Shown here: piece by piece, positions 14,118-21,891 of the stretch | How positions within the stretch are numbered: the first letter of the stretch is position 1 | Layout: every line of letters begins with the position of its first letter | The notes under the pieces: model-generated | Seen by the model: only the letters and a program-made list of their open reading frames with translations | Told to the model about the DNA's origin: nothing | Database searches by the model: none | DNA from: a virus | IMG/VR virus record: IMGVR_UViG_3300013102_000035 | Span: 1-56,700 of that record | Strand: one strand, 5' to 3' | DNA: 56,700 bases | Program-made: the position numbers and the translations under genes

Positions 14118-15272
14118 ATGCAAGCAACCCATGGACTTCACGACGGCGAGCAGTTCATCACCGTCTTCATCCCCGGCCAGGACATCCTCTCGGCCACCGA
14201 CAGCTTCCCGGCGTTCGAGCAGATTGTCACCCGTGTCGGCGAACTGAACGCCAAGCTCAAGGACGGCGGCTCGCTGTCTGACGGCGAGATCGAGGACCTT
14301 CAGGCACTGTTCCAGCCTGCCAAGGCCATCGTCCAGAAGTTCCGACGCCTTTCGGACCGCGTGACGGTCAAGGACGGTGTGATGCTGCTGGACGGCGACC
14401 CGGTCCATAACACGCTCGCCGAGCAGGTGCTGCGTTTCCTTGACGCGGGTGAGGACTTCAGCCCGCTGGTGCGCTTCTATGAGCGCCTGCTGGCAAACGT
14501 CGATGGCGTCCGTCCGGAGGCAGCCGCGCACAGCCGTGAGCAGCTTTACGACTGGCTCAAGACCCACGACTTCACGATCACCGATGACGGTATGATCGTT
14601 GGCTACAAGGGCGTCACGCCTGGCGGTGAGTGGGAGGGGCAGCCGTGCTTCCAGTCCACGCGTCGGGGTCCGGCCACGGTCAACGATGTAGACGTGGACG
14701 GCTACGTTCCGAACCCGGACGGCGCGGTCATCCGTATGCAGCGCTCCCAGGTCACGCACGACCCGAACACGCACTGCTCTCCTGGGCTGCACGTTGGCAC
14801 GTTCGCCTATGCCAAGAGCTTCACCGGCAATGTGCTTGAGGTTCACGTTGACCCGGCGAAGGTCGTGAGCGTGCCGACTGAGACCCGCGCGAACAAGATG
14901 CGTGTCTGCGAATACCATGTCATCGGCATCGTGGAAGAGCAGTACACGTCCCCGGTGCTGGTCACCACGCCTTCGACTGACGACGGCGACGAGGACTATC
15001 GCGATGACGAGGACTACTGCGACAACTGCGGTGACTTCGCCTGCGACGGCCCGTGCGAGGGCTGCGACTCCTGTTACTGCGACGGCTCCTGCCAGTACGA
15101 CGACGGCTGGGATGAGCCGGACGCCGCTGGCGACACGGCACCCGAGATCTCCGGCTCCGGCGCAGCCGCGCAGGCAATCCGCAACGCCGGTACCGGGCGT
15201 TGGGCCGAGGGTAACCCCGGCCGTCCCGGCTCCGCGCGCGGCACGACCGGACGGTTCGCCGCCGAGTCCTAA
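14118..15272 (+). CDS. rIIB: rIIB-like protein with Cys/Asp-rich tail
   Basis: This 384-residue protein has the rIIB core pattern: PLVRFYERLL (116-125), LYDWL (143-147), ITDDGMIVGYKGV (154-166), then CSPGLHVGTFAYAKSF (220-235) and an RVCEYHV segment (262-268). It follows rIIA, as in T4-like phages. The tail (about 285-335) is unusual: eight Cys at 301-325 in pairs such as CDNC and CDSCYC, embedded in acidic residues, probably a metal-binding knuckle absent from the classical protein. The last 40 residues are Gly/Pro/Arg-rich and likely disordered. Confidence 0.8.
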   Translation: MQATHGLHDGEQFITVFIPGQDILSATDSFPAFEQIVTRVGELNAKLKDGGSLSDGEIEDLQALFQPAKAIVQKFRRLSDRVTVKDGVMLLDGDPVHNTLAEQVLRFLDAGEDFSPLVRFYERLLANVDGVRPEAAAHSREQLYDWLKTHDFTITDDGMIVGYKGVTPGGEWEGQPCFQSTRRGPATVNDVDVDGYVPNPDGAVIRMQRSQVTHDPNTHCSPGLHVGTFAYAKSFTGNVLEVHVDPAKVVSVPTETRANKMRVCEYHVIGIVEEQYTSPVLVTTPSTDDGDEDYRDDEDYCDNCGDFACDGPCEGCDSCYCDGSCQYDDGWDEPDAAGDTAPEISGSGAAAQAIRNAGTGRWAEGNPGRPGSARGTTGRFAAES

Positions 15273-15300
15273 GAGCTTCCCCACGGGGGAAGGTGCGACT

Positions 15301-15340
15301 AGCGCTCCCGGCCTGGTGGTGGGCTGGGAGCGCTTTGTCG
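15301..15340 (+). terminator. Intrinsic terminator after rIIB
   Basis: Stem AGCGCTCCC (15301-15309)/GGGAGCGCT (15326-15334) is followed by a T-rich tail. A second small hairpin (CTTCCCC/GGGGAAG) precedes it near 15276-15292. Confidence 0.8.
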
Positions 15341-15342
15341 TT

Positions 15343-15398
15343 GTGTGATGCATCGCACACTCTCGACTCTTGACAGGTTCAAGCGCAGACCTTAGTAT
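15343..15398 (+). promoter_or_regulatory. Promoter with GTGTGA operator (copy 7)
   Basis: Operator GTGTGA-TGCATC-GCACAC (15343-15360), 9-base gap, -35 TTGACA (15370-15375), 17-base spacer, -10 TAGTAT (15393-15398). ATG at 15406 is 7 bases downstream. Confidence 0.75.
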
Positions 15399-15405
15399 GC
15401 CGCTT

Positions 15406-15690
15406 ATGGATCAGGTCACCACTTCTACTGAATGCCCCTCTTGCGGTGAGTCGCCGATGGGCACGGGCTGCTACCACATCTGCCCCAACAGCATCCATTT
15501 CTACTCGCCCGAGCAGGAGCGTTACGACGACCAGTTCTACGGCGAGGACGATATGCGCGAGCGCTACGCTGGCGAGCTTATCGGACTTGAGGATGATTAT
15601 CAGGAGGACCCCGAGGACTTTATCCTTGACGCCGCGCATCACGCCGCCCCGGTCCTGCCGCCTGCCGCCCCCGACGACATCCCCTTCTAG
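15406..15690 (+). CDS. Conserved phage zinc protein, YSPEQE motif (94 aa)
   Basis: Begins with C-x2-C...C...C (CPSCGESP, CYHICPNS) followed by YSPEQER, a pattern I associate with small actinophage zinc-binding proteins of unknown role. The acidic C-terminus ends in DDIPF. Leaderless start; earlier in-frame codons lie within the promoter. Confidence 0.65.
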   Translation: MDQVTTSTECPSCGESPMGTGCYHICPNSIHFYSPEQERYDDQFYGEDDMRERYAGELIGLEDDYQEDPEDFILDAAHHAAPVLPPAAPDDIPF

Positions 15691-15704
15691 AAAGGAACCC
15701 CAAC

Positions 15705-15965
15705 ATGCCCAACTTTCACGTCATCGCGCTCGTGCCGTCATGGGCAGCGGGCAATGAGTTGAATTGCACTCGCGACAAGGGTAAGGACCCGCGCGATGCG
15801 CTAGAATCGCGTCTCAACAAGGTCTCGCACTCGCTGAACTTCGACACTGCACAGTTCATCGTGGTTGAGACGCATGATCCGTACTTCGCGGACGCGCACC
15901 TGTTCAACGTCACTACGACTGGCCCGCACAGCTTCTACATTTCGAAGGGCCGCGTCAATGCGTAG
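15705..15965 (+). CDS. Hypothetical protein (86 aa)
   Basis: Ribosome site AAAGGAACCCCAACATG. Reads MPNFHVIALVPSW; alpha/beta ferredoxin-like length. Family unknown. Confidence 0.6.
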   Translation: MPNFHVIALVPSWAAGNELNCTRDKGKDPRDALESRLNKVSHSLNFDTAQFIVVETHDPYFADAHLFNVTTTGPHSFYISKGRVNA

Positions 15966-16197
15966 GTCCATCATGACGCCGCTGACCGAGTCGGGCTTCG
16001 AATTCATCCACGGCCGTCCTCCGGTCTTCAAGGACTTCTTCTCCGGCTTCTGTGTCCCGGCGTGGCCGTATACGCAGGTTGACGCGCTGACGGCGAAGGA
16101 TCACGCCACGATCATCGAGACGGGTAACCGTCTCTATGACGCCGCCCACAACTTCGGTGGTCTGGTGCATCCCGAGGACACGGAAGAGGCGGCGTAA
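15958..16197 (+). CDS. Hypothetical protein (79 aa)
   Basis: I chose the ATG overlapping the previous gene by 8 bases because AAGGG lies at a workable distance; a second ATG at 15973 is possible. No motif recognised. Confidence 0.5.
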   Translation: MRRSIMTPLTESGFEFIHGRPPVFKDFFSGFCVPAWPYTQVDALTAKDHATIIETGNRLYDAAHNFGGLVHPEDTEEAA

Positions 16198-16208
16198 CCG
16201 AAGCGCCT

Positions 16209-16652
16209 ATGTCTGAGTCCGTTACACTTAGGTATGGGTGGGGTTTCGAGGCTGCGCTTCCGTATGGGGACATCACGCCCGAGACTGAAGTTGCGTTCAC
16301 GCGAGGGCATTGCCATGCGCTCGCTGTCGCGCTCCATGAGGCCACCGGCTGGCCGATCTATGAGGCATATTACGACGGCCATTTGCCGGACCCTGATGAG
16401 GCCGGTGGGCATTTCGCCGTCAAGTGCCCGGACGGACGCATCGTGGACGTGATGGGCGCGTACACCGAAGACGAGGAAGCCTTTCCTGGCTGGGGCGTCG
16501 CTACCTGGGTGCCGTCTGACATCGCCCGAATTCAATGGGCGGTCAACTGGGATGGGTACCGTCCGCTTGAGGACGCCCTTGATTTGGCGCGCTCGCTGGT
16601 GCCTCATGTGCTTCGCCGAGCGTTTGGCCTTGACAAACAAGAGACAACCTGA
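16209..16652 (+). CDS. Possible papain-like fold protein (147 aa)
   Basis: RGHCHALAVALHEATGW (residues 32-48), HFAVKCPDG (68-76) and IVDVMGA (78-84) give a Cys35-His68-Asp80 arrangement like papain-like or transglutaminase-fold hydrolases. Similar small proteins occur in phages without known function. Catalysis is inferred from spacing only. Confidence 0.5.
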   Translation: MSESVTLRYGWGFEAALPYGDITPETEVAFTRGHCHALAVALHEATGWPIYEAYYDGHLPDPDEAGGHFAVKCPDGRIVDVMGAYTEDEEAFPGWGVATWVPSDIARIQWAVNWDGYRPLEDALDLARSLVPHVLRRAFGLDKQETT

Positions 16653-16658
16653 GAGGAT
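16630..16658 (+). promoter_or_regulatory. Promoter, probably leaderless start at 16666
   Basis: -35 TTGACA (16630-16635), 17-base spacer, -10 GAGGAT (16653-16658), then 7 bases to ATG. It lies within the end of the preceding gene and has no GTGTGA operator. Confidence 0.55.
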
Positions 16659-16665
16659 CCCCACC

Positions 16666-17055
16666 ATGGCAAGCAAACGAATCACAGCCACCGCCGAGCC
16701 TGGACGCGTGTCCATCAGTGTTCCGACAACCGGCTTCACGCCGGACCCTGACACCGCTCGCGAGATCGCCGCTGATCTCATAGCGGCGGCCGACCGCGCC
16801 GACGAGCTTCGCTTTCGCGAGGTTCGTAACGCGGTCGCGGTTCCGGCTCATCCTGAGCGTTGGAAGCACATCTACATCGTGCACAGAGGCCGACTGGACA
16901 TGATGACCAACGAGCTTCACACGCGGGAAGTGACGCATGTCGTCGGCATGGACGGCGGCGCGCCGCTTGACTCCAGTCGCCGCACGACCAAGGGCCTGCT
17001 GACTATCGGAGACGGTGCTGACGATTTCAAACTAATCTACGAGCAGGAGAACTAG
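16666..17055 (+). CDS. Hypothetical protein (129 aa)
   Basis: Starts MASKRITATAEPGRVSIS. Alpha/beta and soluble. The longer upstream frame overlaps coding sequence and was discarded. Function unknown. Confidence 0.6.
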   Translation: MASKRITATAEPGRVSISVPTTGFTPDPDTAREIAADLIAAADRADELRFREVRNAVAVPAHPERWKHIYIVHRGRLDMMTNELHTREVTHVVGMDGGAPLDSSRRTTKGLLTIGDGADDFKLIYEQEN

Positions 17056-17258
17056 TGTTCAACCAGTACACAGCCACCGCCGCCGCTTGGCTGGAACTGC
17101 TCACCGACGAGCAGGCTGACGCGTTGGTTACGGTCGCGGACCGGGTCGGCGACGGTCTTGTCGTCGCGGTCAACGGCTCGTTCATCGTCGCTACGCACCC
17201 CGACAGCATCGGATATGTGTTCACGGCCCGCATTCGGCCGGAAAGACTGGGCCTGTAA
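17055..17258 (+). CDS. Hypothetical protein (67 aa)
   Basis: GTG start sharing one base with the upstream TAG. Helix-strand pattern (ALVTVADRVGDGLVVAVNGSFIV). Unknown. Confidence 0.55.
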   Translation: MFNQYTATAAAWLELLTDEQADALVTVADRVGDGLVVAVNGSFIVATHPDSIGYVFTARIRPERLGL

Positions 17259-17588
17259 ATGCCTCCGATCACCCCCGAGCAGGCACAGGCCGCCGACAGG
17301 AGCAAGCCGATCCCCGAGGACGTGTTCGAGGTTTTCAACGAGTTGATCGTTGACGATCTGAGCGCGGATGGACGCGCCCGCGTCTACAGGGACGACGCAG
17401 TCGAGCGATTGGCCGCCAAGGGCTACCGCGCGAGCGATTTGTTCATAGAAGGGTGGCTAGACGTTGAGCCGCATTACCGTGCGGCAGGATGGAATGTCAC
17501 TTACGATCAGCCTGCGTACAACGAGTCGTATGCGGCGTACTACGACTTCGTCAAGGACACTGGCGTCAAGGCAAAGGCGACACCGTGA
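17259..17588 (+). CDS. Hypothetical protein (109 aa)
   Basis: The region around VFEVFNELIVDDLSADGRARVYRDDAVE and the YDFV C-terminal segment form a conserved-looking alpha/beta domain seen in phage proteins of unknown role. GTGA overlap with the next gene. Confidence 0.6.
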   Translation: MPPITPEQAQAADRSKPIPEDVFEVFNELIVDDLSADGRARVYRDDAVERLAAKGYRASDLFIEGWLDVEPHYRAAGWNVTYDQPAYNESYAAYYDFVKDTGVKAKATP

Positions 17589-17719
17589 GTTACAAAGTGA
17601 TCGCCGCGTTCTCTACACGGGAGCAGCTTGTCAAGATCGTGACCGCCGACGAGCTTGCCGCAGCGGTGCGTGAGGCGTGGGATATGGGCGCTACAGCGGT
17701 GTGCGCAGACGCCGTGTGA
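17585..17719 (+). CDS. Hypothetical protein (44 aa)
   Basis: GTG start within a GTGA overlap, MSYKVIAAFSTREQ. Compact alpha/beta mini-protein. Unknown. Confidence 0.5.
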   Translation: MSYKVIAAFSTREQLVKIVTADELAAAVREAWDMGATAVCADAV

Positions 17720-18078
17720 CTACTAAGGTGCACGGACTAACAATCTACTCCGTGGTATTCCCAGCGCACCTGGGGATGTCTGAGTGGGAGAGCCAGTCCG
17801 TTTATCTGACGGCTCCGAATTTCGTGCAGCCCACAACCTTGAAGTTGCATCGCTGGGTGATCGCCGACGATTACCGCAAGCTCTATGCGCTCTGTCATCG
17901 CAACACACGCGCAGGCGGTTGGGCGTTTATGGTTGTCGGCGCGGACAAGCACCGACTTGATGCAATGGCACTTACCCTCAACAGCGGCTCGCCGCGTTGG
18001 CGTTACGGCGGCGTGGTGCGTTATTCTGACCCGAACGCGTATTTCGTCATGGAGCTTGACATTCGCAAGTCGATGTAA
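17716..18078 (+). CDS. Hypothetical protein (120 aa)
   Basis: GTG start set by overlap with the upstream stop. Mixed alpha/beta with many aromatic residues; no family recognised. Last gene before a short gene-free stretch. Confidence 0.6.
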   Translation: MTTKVHGLTIYSVVFPAHLGMSEWESQSVYLTAPNFVQPTTLKLHRWVIADDYRKLYALCHRNTRAGGWAFMVVGADKHRLDAMALTLNSGSPRWRYGGVVRYSDPNAYFVMELDIRKSM

Positions 18079-18089
18079 TAGGCTTCGAC

Positions 18090-18229
18090 GCAGAGTTTTT
18101 GAAGAGCTAGAGGGTACCGGGCAACCGGCTAAGTTGGCAAAGCGCTAGCCCTCCAATCTTCTCGATAGAACACGCCGCGAAGACCGCCGAGGGCGCGGGG
18201 GCTGCCATCCAACGACCCGTTTTTATGTT
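18090..18229 (+). other. Structured gene-free segment, possible 3' RNA element/terminator
   Basis: No gene. Nested pairing GAAGA/TCTTC around GAGGG/CCCTC encloses a CCGG-GCAA-CCGG hairpin with a GNRA-type loop. A short stem (CGGG/CCCG) ends with TTTTT near 18221, which may terminate transcription before the next promoter. Confidence 0.35.
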
Positions 18230-18280
18230 GTGTGATGTTGGTCACACTTCCCTTGACGGATCCCGAAATCCTCTATAGAG
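18230..18280 (+). promoter_or_regulatory. Promoter with GTGTGA operator (copy 8)
   Basis: Operator GTGTGA-TGTTGG-TCACAC (18230-18247), -35 TTGACG (18253-18258), -10 ATAGAG or TATAGA (18274-18280). ATG at 18289. Confidence 0.75.
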
Positions 18281-18288
18281 TGCACAGC

Positions 18289-19725
18289 ATGAACACCGCC
18301 GAGAGCACCTACCAGCTTCAGAAGGATCGCGACTTCGCTTGGAGCCGCGCAGCGGGCGCAGGCGACCCCAGCGTCATGACCGCCGCCGAGCGTGCCTACG
18401 CTCAGACGGTCTACGCCGAGTACGAGGCTGCCGACGAGGCTATGCGTGAGGCTCAGGCCGAGATCGGCGGCATCGTCTTTCGGATCCCCGAGCAGAACAT
18501 CGCCATGCTCGAAGAGCGCATCGACAAGCTCAACAAGCGCGCCGACAAGCTGGGCGTCGAGCCGGTTACGCTGACCGGGCACGAGGACACCGAGATTCGG
18601 ACTCGCATCGATGGCGTTGAGAAGATCACCGTTTACCGCTTCGTTGTGATCACTGGACAGTCGCCCCGACTGGCGGGCTGGCGTTTCGTCGCCACCCTTG
18701 AGCACGACGACGAGCAGAACGCCATCATTCGCCGCCTGCCGACCTTCGACGGCGAGGCCGACCTGACCGCCTACCGCAAGGCCACCCCGGACAACTGCGA
18801 CCACTGCGGGTTCCGCCGCCGTCGCAAGGACACCTACATTGTCCAGCACGAGGACGGTACCCTCAAGCAGGTCGGCTCCAACTGCCTGGTCGATTTCCTG
18901 GGCGGCGCATCGCCCGCCAGCATCGCCCGGTGGATGGAGTACGTCGCCGACCTGATGGACGCCCTTGAGGACGATGAGTCCGAGTTCTACGGCGGCTCCG
19001 CGCCTCAGCGGATCCCCACTGATCACTATCTGACACACGTCGCCTGCATGATCCGCGAGTCTGGCTGGCAGTCGCGTTCCAGCGCGTATGACTTCGGCGG
19101 CTACCCCACGGCCGACGCCGCGATCTCCAATATGGAGAACATGGTCAAGAAGGCGCGCGACCGACAGGGCAGCCCGCTGTGGACTGACACGACCGACGAG
19201 GACGCCGCCAAGGCCGACGCCGCCATTGAGTGGGTCCGGGGCTTCGCCGACACCGACGATGAGGTTGCCGCGCTGTCGGAGTTTGAGTACAACATGTTCA
19301 CGATCCTGAAGGCCGATTCGATCACGCACCGCCAGCTTGGCATCGCCGCCTACGCGGTGGAGGGCTATCGCCGCAACGTCGAGAAGATCGCCCGCGAGCA
19401 GGCCCGCGCGAAGACCGTCGAGCAGTCCGACTACATCGGCACGGTTGGCGATAAGGTCGAGCTTACCGTGACTTTGGTCAGTGAATTCCGCATTGAGGAC
19501 CGCTACAGCTACAATGGCGGGACCAAGCCGCTGTACACCTTCGTGGACGACGACGGCAACCAGATCAAGTGGTTTTCCTCGCGCGACATCGCCGAGCTTG
19601 CCGAGACTGGCGTCAAGGTCACGCTCAAGGGCACGATCAAGTCTCACGACGACGGCACCGGCCGCTACGGCGACAAGAATTACGGCAAGTCCACGGTGCT
19701 CACCCGCTGCAAGGTTGTCGGCTAA
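18289..19725 (+). CDS. Zinc-finger plus OB-fold-like phage protein (478 aa)
   Basis: The middle carries CDHCGFRRRRKDTYIV (C170, C173) and, 26 residues later, QVGSNCLVDFLG (C199), a signature of phage and plasmid proteins thought to bind nucleic acid. The C-terminal hundred residues (GDKVELTVTLVSEF...LKGTIKSH...LTRCKV) look like an OB fold. A helical N-terminal region (about 1-80) may oligomerise. Single-stranded DNA binding is plausible but unproven. Leaderless start; the longer frame begins in the operator. Confidence 0.65.
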   Translation: MNTAESTYQLQKDRDFAWSRAAGAGDPSVMTAAERAYAQTVYAEYEAADEAMREAQAEIGGIVFRIPEQNIAMLEERIDKLNKRADKLGVEPVTLTGHEDTEIRTRIDGVEKITVYRFVVITGQSPRLAGWRFVATLEHDDEQNAIIRRLPTFDGEADLTAYRKATPDNCDHCGFRRRRKDTYIVQHEDGTLKQVGSNCLVDFLGGASPASIARWMEYVADLMDALEDDESEFYGGSAPQRIPTDHYLTHVACMIRESGWQSRSSAYDFGGYPTADAAISNMENMVKKARDRQGSPLWTDTTDEDAAKADAAIEWVRGFADTDDEVAALSEFEYNMFTILKADSITHRQLGIAAYAVEGYRRNVEKIAREQARAKTVEQSDYIGTVGDKVELTVTLVSEFRIEDRYSYNGGTKPLYTFVDDDGNQIKWFSSRDIAELAETGVKVTLKGTIKSHDDGTGRYGDKNYGKSTVLTRCKVVG

Positions 19726-20717
19726 TGCGCAAGCTGCTGATTACCATCGCTCTGAGCTTGGCGTGTGTCCTCTCGGCCGCGCCTGCTCAGGCGATGGATT
19801 TTGGCATGCAGCAGGAGCCTATGACGGCGGCCCGCTGCGACCAGATCGCCGCGCTAAATAGCCGCTGGGTTCGAATCATGGTCATGCCTACTAGATGGGC
19901 CGACACTGATTATCTGGGGGTCGTGAAGCGCTGTAAAGCGGACGGCCTGAAGGTGATGGTGTCGTTGATGTTCTGGCAGTCACACCCGTCGCCCGCCTAT
20001 ATCGCGGCGTTCGCCGCTGTGGCCGCTCGCAAGCTTGGCCCGTACGTGGACGCGTGGTCGCCTATGAACGAGCCGAATCATCGGTACTTTCAGCCCGCGT
20101 ACAACCCTTATTGCTCAGGGCCTGTGACCAAAACCACGGCCGCGCGCAAGGTGCGCTTCAAGCGCGTCCGGCGAGGCTCGTGGAAGCGTGTGCGGCGGCA
20201 CGGAGAGGTTCGCTATCGGCACGTCAAGCATCGGCGCGGGCGCTACCGTCGCGTTGTGCGGACTAGATGGGCCACCGCCACGCGGGTTGAACCGCTGGGT
20301 TCGACCGTCTGCCTGGCGATCACTTCGCGGCAGGCGTATGACGCGGCAGCCGCGCAGGTTCATCATTGGGACCCGAGCGCTTCGTTGATCATCGGCGACA
20401 CGGCCGGTCAGCCGATCACGTATCTTCGGGCGTGGTTTGCGGCTAGCTCTAAGCGCCCGTTGGGTAATATCCTCGGCGTGCATTATTCGGTTCCTACAGT
20501 GTCTGTGCGAGCGCTGGCGAAGGCTAATGGACTAGCCCTGTGGGTCCCAGAGGCGGGCATGTTGCCTAAAGAGCAAGCGCTATTTGCGCCTTGGCTGAAG
20601 TCGCTTCAGCAGGCGGGCGTAAAGGTTGTGATTTACTACAACGGACTCGCCGCCGACGCTTGGCGGGACCAGACACTGACGCCGAGCGCCCGCGTGATTG
20701 CCGCGCACTGGAATTGA
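19725..20717 (+). CDS. Secreted glycoside-hydrolase-like protein with basic insert (330 aa)
   Basis: A classical signal peptide ends in AQA at residue 23. The rest resembles a clan A (beta/alpha)8 glycosidase such as the GH5/GH39-type families: VMVSLMFW strand, acid/base motif NEPN with Glu116, and a candidate nucleophile in WVPEAG (Glu276). Residues about 140-182 are an inserted tract of more than half Arg, Lys and His that could bind an anionic polymer. A phage-coded secreted enzyme could remodel wall glycans or capsule. Such basic tracts are familiar in Thermoleophilia secretome proteins, hinting at acquisition from the host. Confidence 0.65.
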   Translation: MRKLLITIALSLACVLSAAPAQAMDFGMQQEPMTAARCDQIAALNSRWVRIMVMPTRWADTDYLGVVKRCKADGLKVMVSLMFWQSHPSPAYIAAFAAVAARKLGPYVDAWSPMNEPNHRYFQPAYNPYCSGPVTKTTAARKVRFKRVRRGSWKRVRRHGEVRYRHVKHRRGRYRRVVRTRWATATRVEPLGSTVCLAITSRQAYDAAAAQVHHWDPSASLIIGDTAGQPITYLRAWFAASSKRPLGNILGVHYSVPTVSVRALAKANGLALWVPEAGMLPKEQALFAPWLKSLQQAGVKVVIYYNGLAADAWRDQTLTPSARVIAAHWN

Positions 20718-20742
20718 CAAATCCCAAATAGCCTGAAAGGAT
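20714..20742 (+). promoter_or_regulatory. Promoter, probably leaderless start at 20751
   Basis: -35 TTGACA (20714-20719), 17-base spacer, -10 AAGGAT (20737-20742), 8 bases to ATG. Confidence 0.55.
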
Positions 20743-20750
20743 CCCTCACT

Positions 20751-20987
20751 ATGTATGACTACGATTACGACTATTCGCGTTACTCGTTGTACCAGCAAGT
20801 CGTTGACCTTGAAAGCGACCTTGACTACGCGTTGACGCGCAACACCGGGTTGATCAATGATCTTCGTGCGGCCAACCGCAAGCTTGAGGTTCAGACGGGT
20901 TCGCTCGCTCGCGAGGCTGACCGCGCCGACGCCGCTGAGGCCGAGCTTGCCGAACTGAAGGCCGCAATGAGGCTGTTGGGGCGATGA
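20751..20987 (+). CDS. Coiled-coil protein with YD repeats (78 aa)
   Basis: The N-terminus is a low-complexity YDYDYDYSRYS tract. Residues 18-75 form a continuous heptad-rich helix. Probably an oligomeric or structural small protein. Unknown. Confidence 0.6.
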   Translation: MYDYDYDYSRYSLYQQVVDLESDLDYALTRNTGLINDLRAANRKLEVQTGSLAREADRADAAEAELAELKAAMRLLGR

Positions 20988-21352
20988 GCACGCACGAGAT
21001 CCGGCTCACCATCGAGATCGCCGACGAGACCGCGCAGGCCGTGCTTGAGGCCGCCATGTACGGCGGCTCTAATTACTGGGCTGACTTTGCAGACATCGTC
21101 CGCGATGACAACAAAGAATTGATTTCCATGGCCGTCCTACCGCATGACGCTGACGATTATCACTACGTCGATCTGAACGGCATCAGGCGTGGCATGATCC
21201 AAGCCAGCGCCGCCGATAAGGGCTTGAACCCGGGCATTCGTAATGACGTTCGCTCGCTGCTGTTCAGCGGTGCTGACAGCGTCGATTGGGACGCTGAGAC
21301 CGCTGACGTGATTCTGCAATTCAGCTTGTTCGGGGAATTGGTGTACGGATGA
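20984..21352 (+). CDS. Conserved phage protein, YGGSNYW family (122 aa)
   Basis: AVLEAAMYGGSNYWADF near residues 20-36, IRRGM in the middle, and a C-terminal ADVILQFSLFGELVYG match a small family found in phages and plasmids whose function is unknown. ATGA overlap with the previous gene. Confidence 0.65.
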   Translation: MSTHEIRLTIEIADETAQAVLEAAMYGGSNYWADFADIVRDDNKELISMAVLPHDADDYHYVDLNGIRRGMIQASAADKGLNPGIRNDVRSLLFSGADSVDWDAETADVILQFSLFGELVYG

Positions 21353-21651
21353 CAGTTCGCCGCGCACTGCCGTATTTTGAAGTCTTCGCGTTCAGGCCCG
21401 GTGACGCATTTGGCGCGGAAGGCGAGCGTATGTACGCCGAGACGATTATTGGCGCAGCAAATCGCTGGCTGAAGGTATGGGCGGCTGAGGCTGATGACGG
21501 GACGCGCTTGATAATCACCGGTCCGTATTACCAGCACGGCGAAGAGCCGCCGTTTGCGCAGCAGCCGCAAGCTCGAATCTTCGAGATCTCCAACCGCCCG
21601 ACTCACACTGAAGTCGGTATTTGGAAAGGCGAGCCTGAACCTAAGGTCTAG
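21349..21651 (+). CDS. Hypothetical protein (100 aa)
   Basis: Overlaps upstream by ATGA. Beta-rich and soluble, no motif recognised. Confidence 0.55.
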   Translation: MTVRRALPYFEVFAFRPGDAFGAEGERMYAETIIGAANRWLKVWAAEADDGTRLIITGPYYQHGEEPPFAQQPQARIFEISNRPTHTEVGIWKGEPEPKV

Positions 21652-21659
21652 GGTTAGGC

Positions 21660-21687
21660 TTGCTCTGAGCGCCCGATTCTGTAGACT
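21660..21687 (+). promoter_or_regulatory. Promoter, probably leaderless start at 21694
   Basis: -35 TTGCTC (21660-21665), 16-base spacer, -10 TAGACT (21682-21687), 6 bases to ATG. Confidence 0.45.
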
Positions 21688-21693
21688 TGGGGG

Positions 21694-21891
21694 ATGGATC
21701 CCCAACGAGCCTTCAAGCACGGAGTGCGAGCCGACGCCTGCGAAGTTTCAACGACGCGCGGGAAGTTTGGCGATGCCTGGGTGGTTCAATGGCGTGGATT
21801 TCCAGAACGACCGGTAACGCAGTCGCAAAGTGTCTTTCTAACGTGCCATTGGGTCGCAGCGCTCAAGGAGCTAGAGCAAAATCGAGAGTGA
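21694..21891 (+). CDS. Hypothetical protein (65 aa)
   Basis: Reads MDPQRAFKHGVRAD with a beta-rich core containing WVVQWRGF. Convergent with the minus-strand HNH-like gene, whose end overlaps it by 21 bases. Confidence 0.5.
   Translation: MDPQRAFKHGVRADACEVSTTRGKFGDAWVVQWRGFPERPVTQSQSVFLTCHWVAALKELEQNRE

Noticed and set aside
14007-15353. Long minus-strand frame (448 codons) opposite rIIB
   Set aside because: It runs through the terminator hairpin and has low-complexity Val/Ala/Arg composition. The plus strand is a recognisable rIIB.
18223-19647. Long minus-strand frame (474 codons)
   Set aside because: Shadow of the zinc/OB-fold gene. No ribosome site and composition typical of antisense frames.
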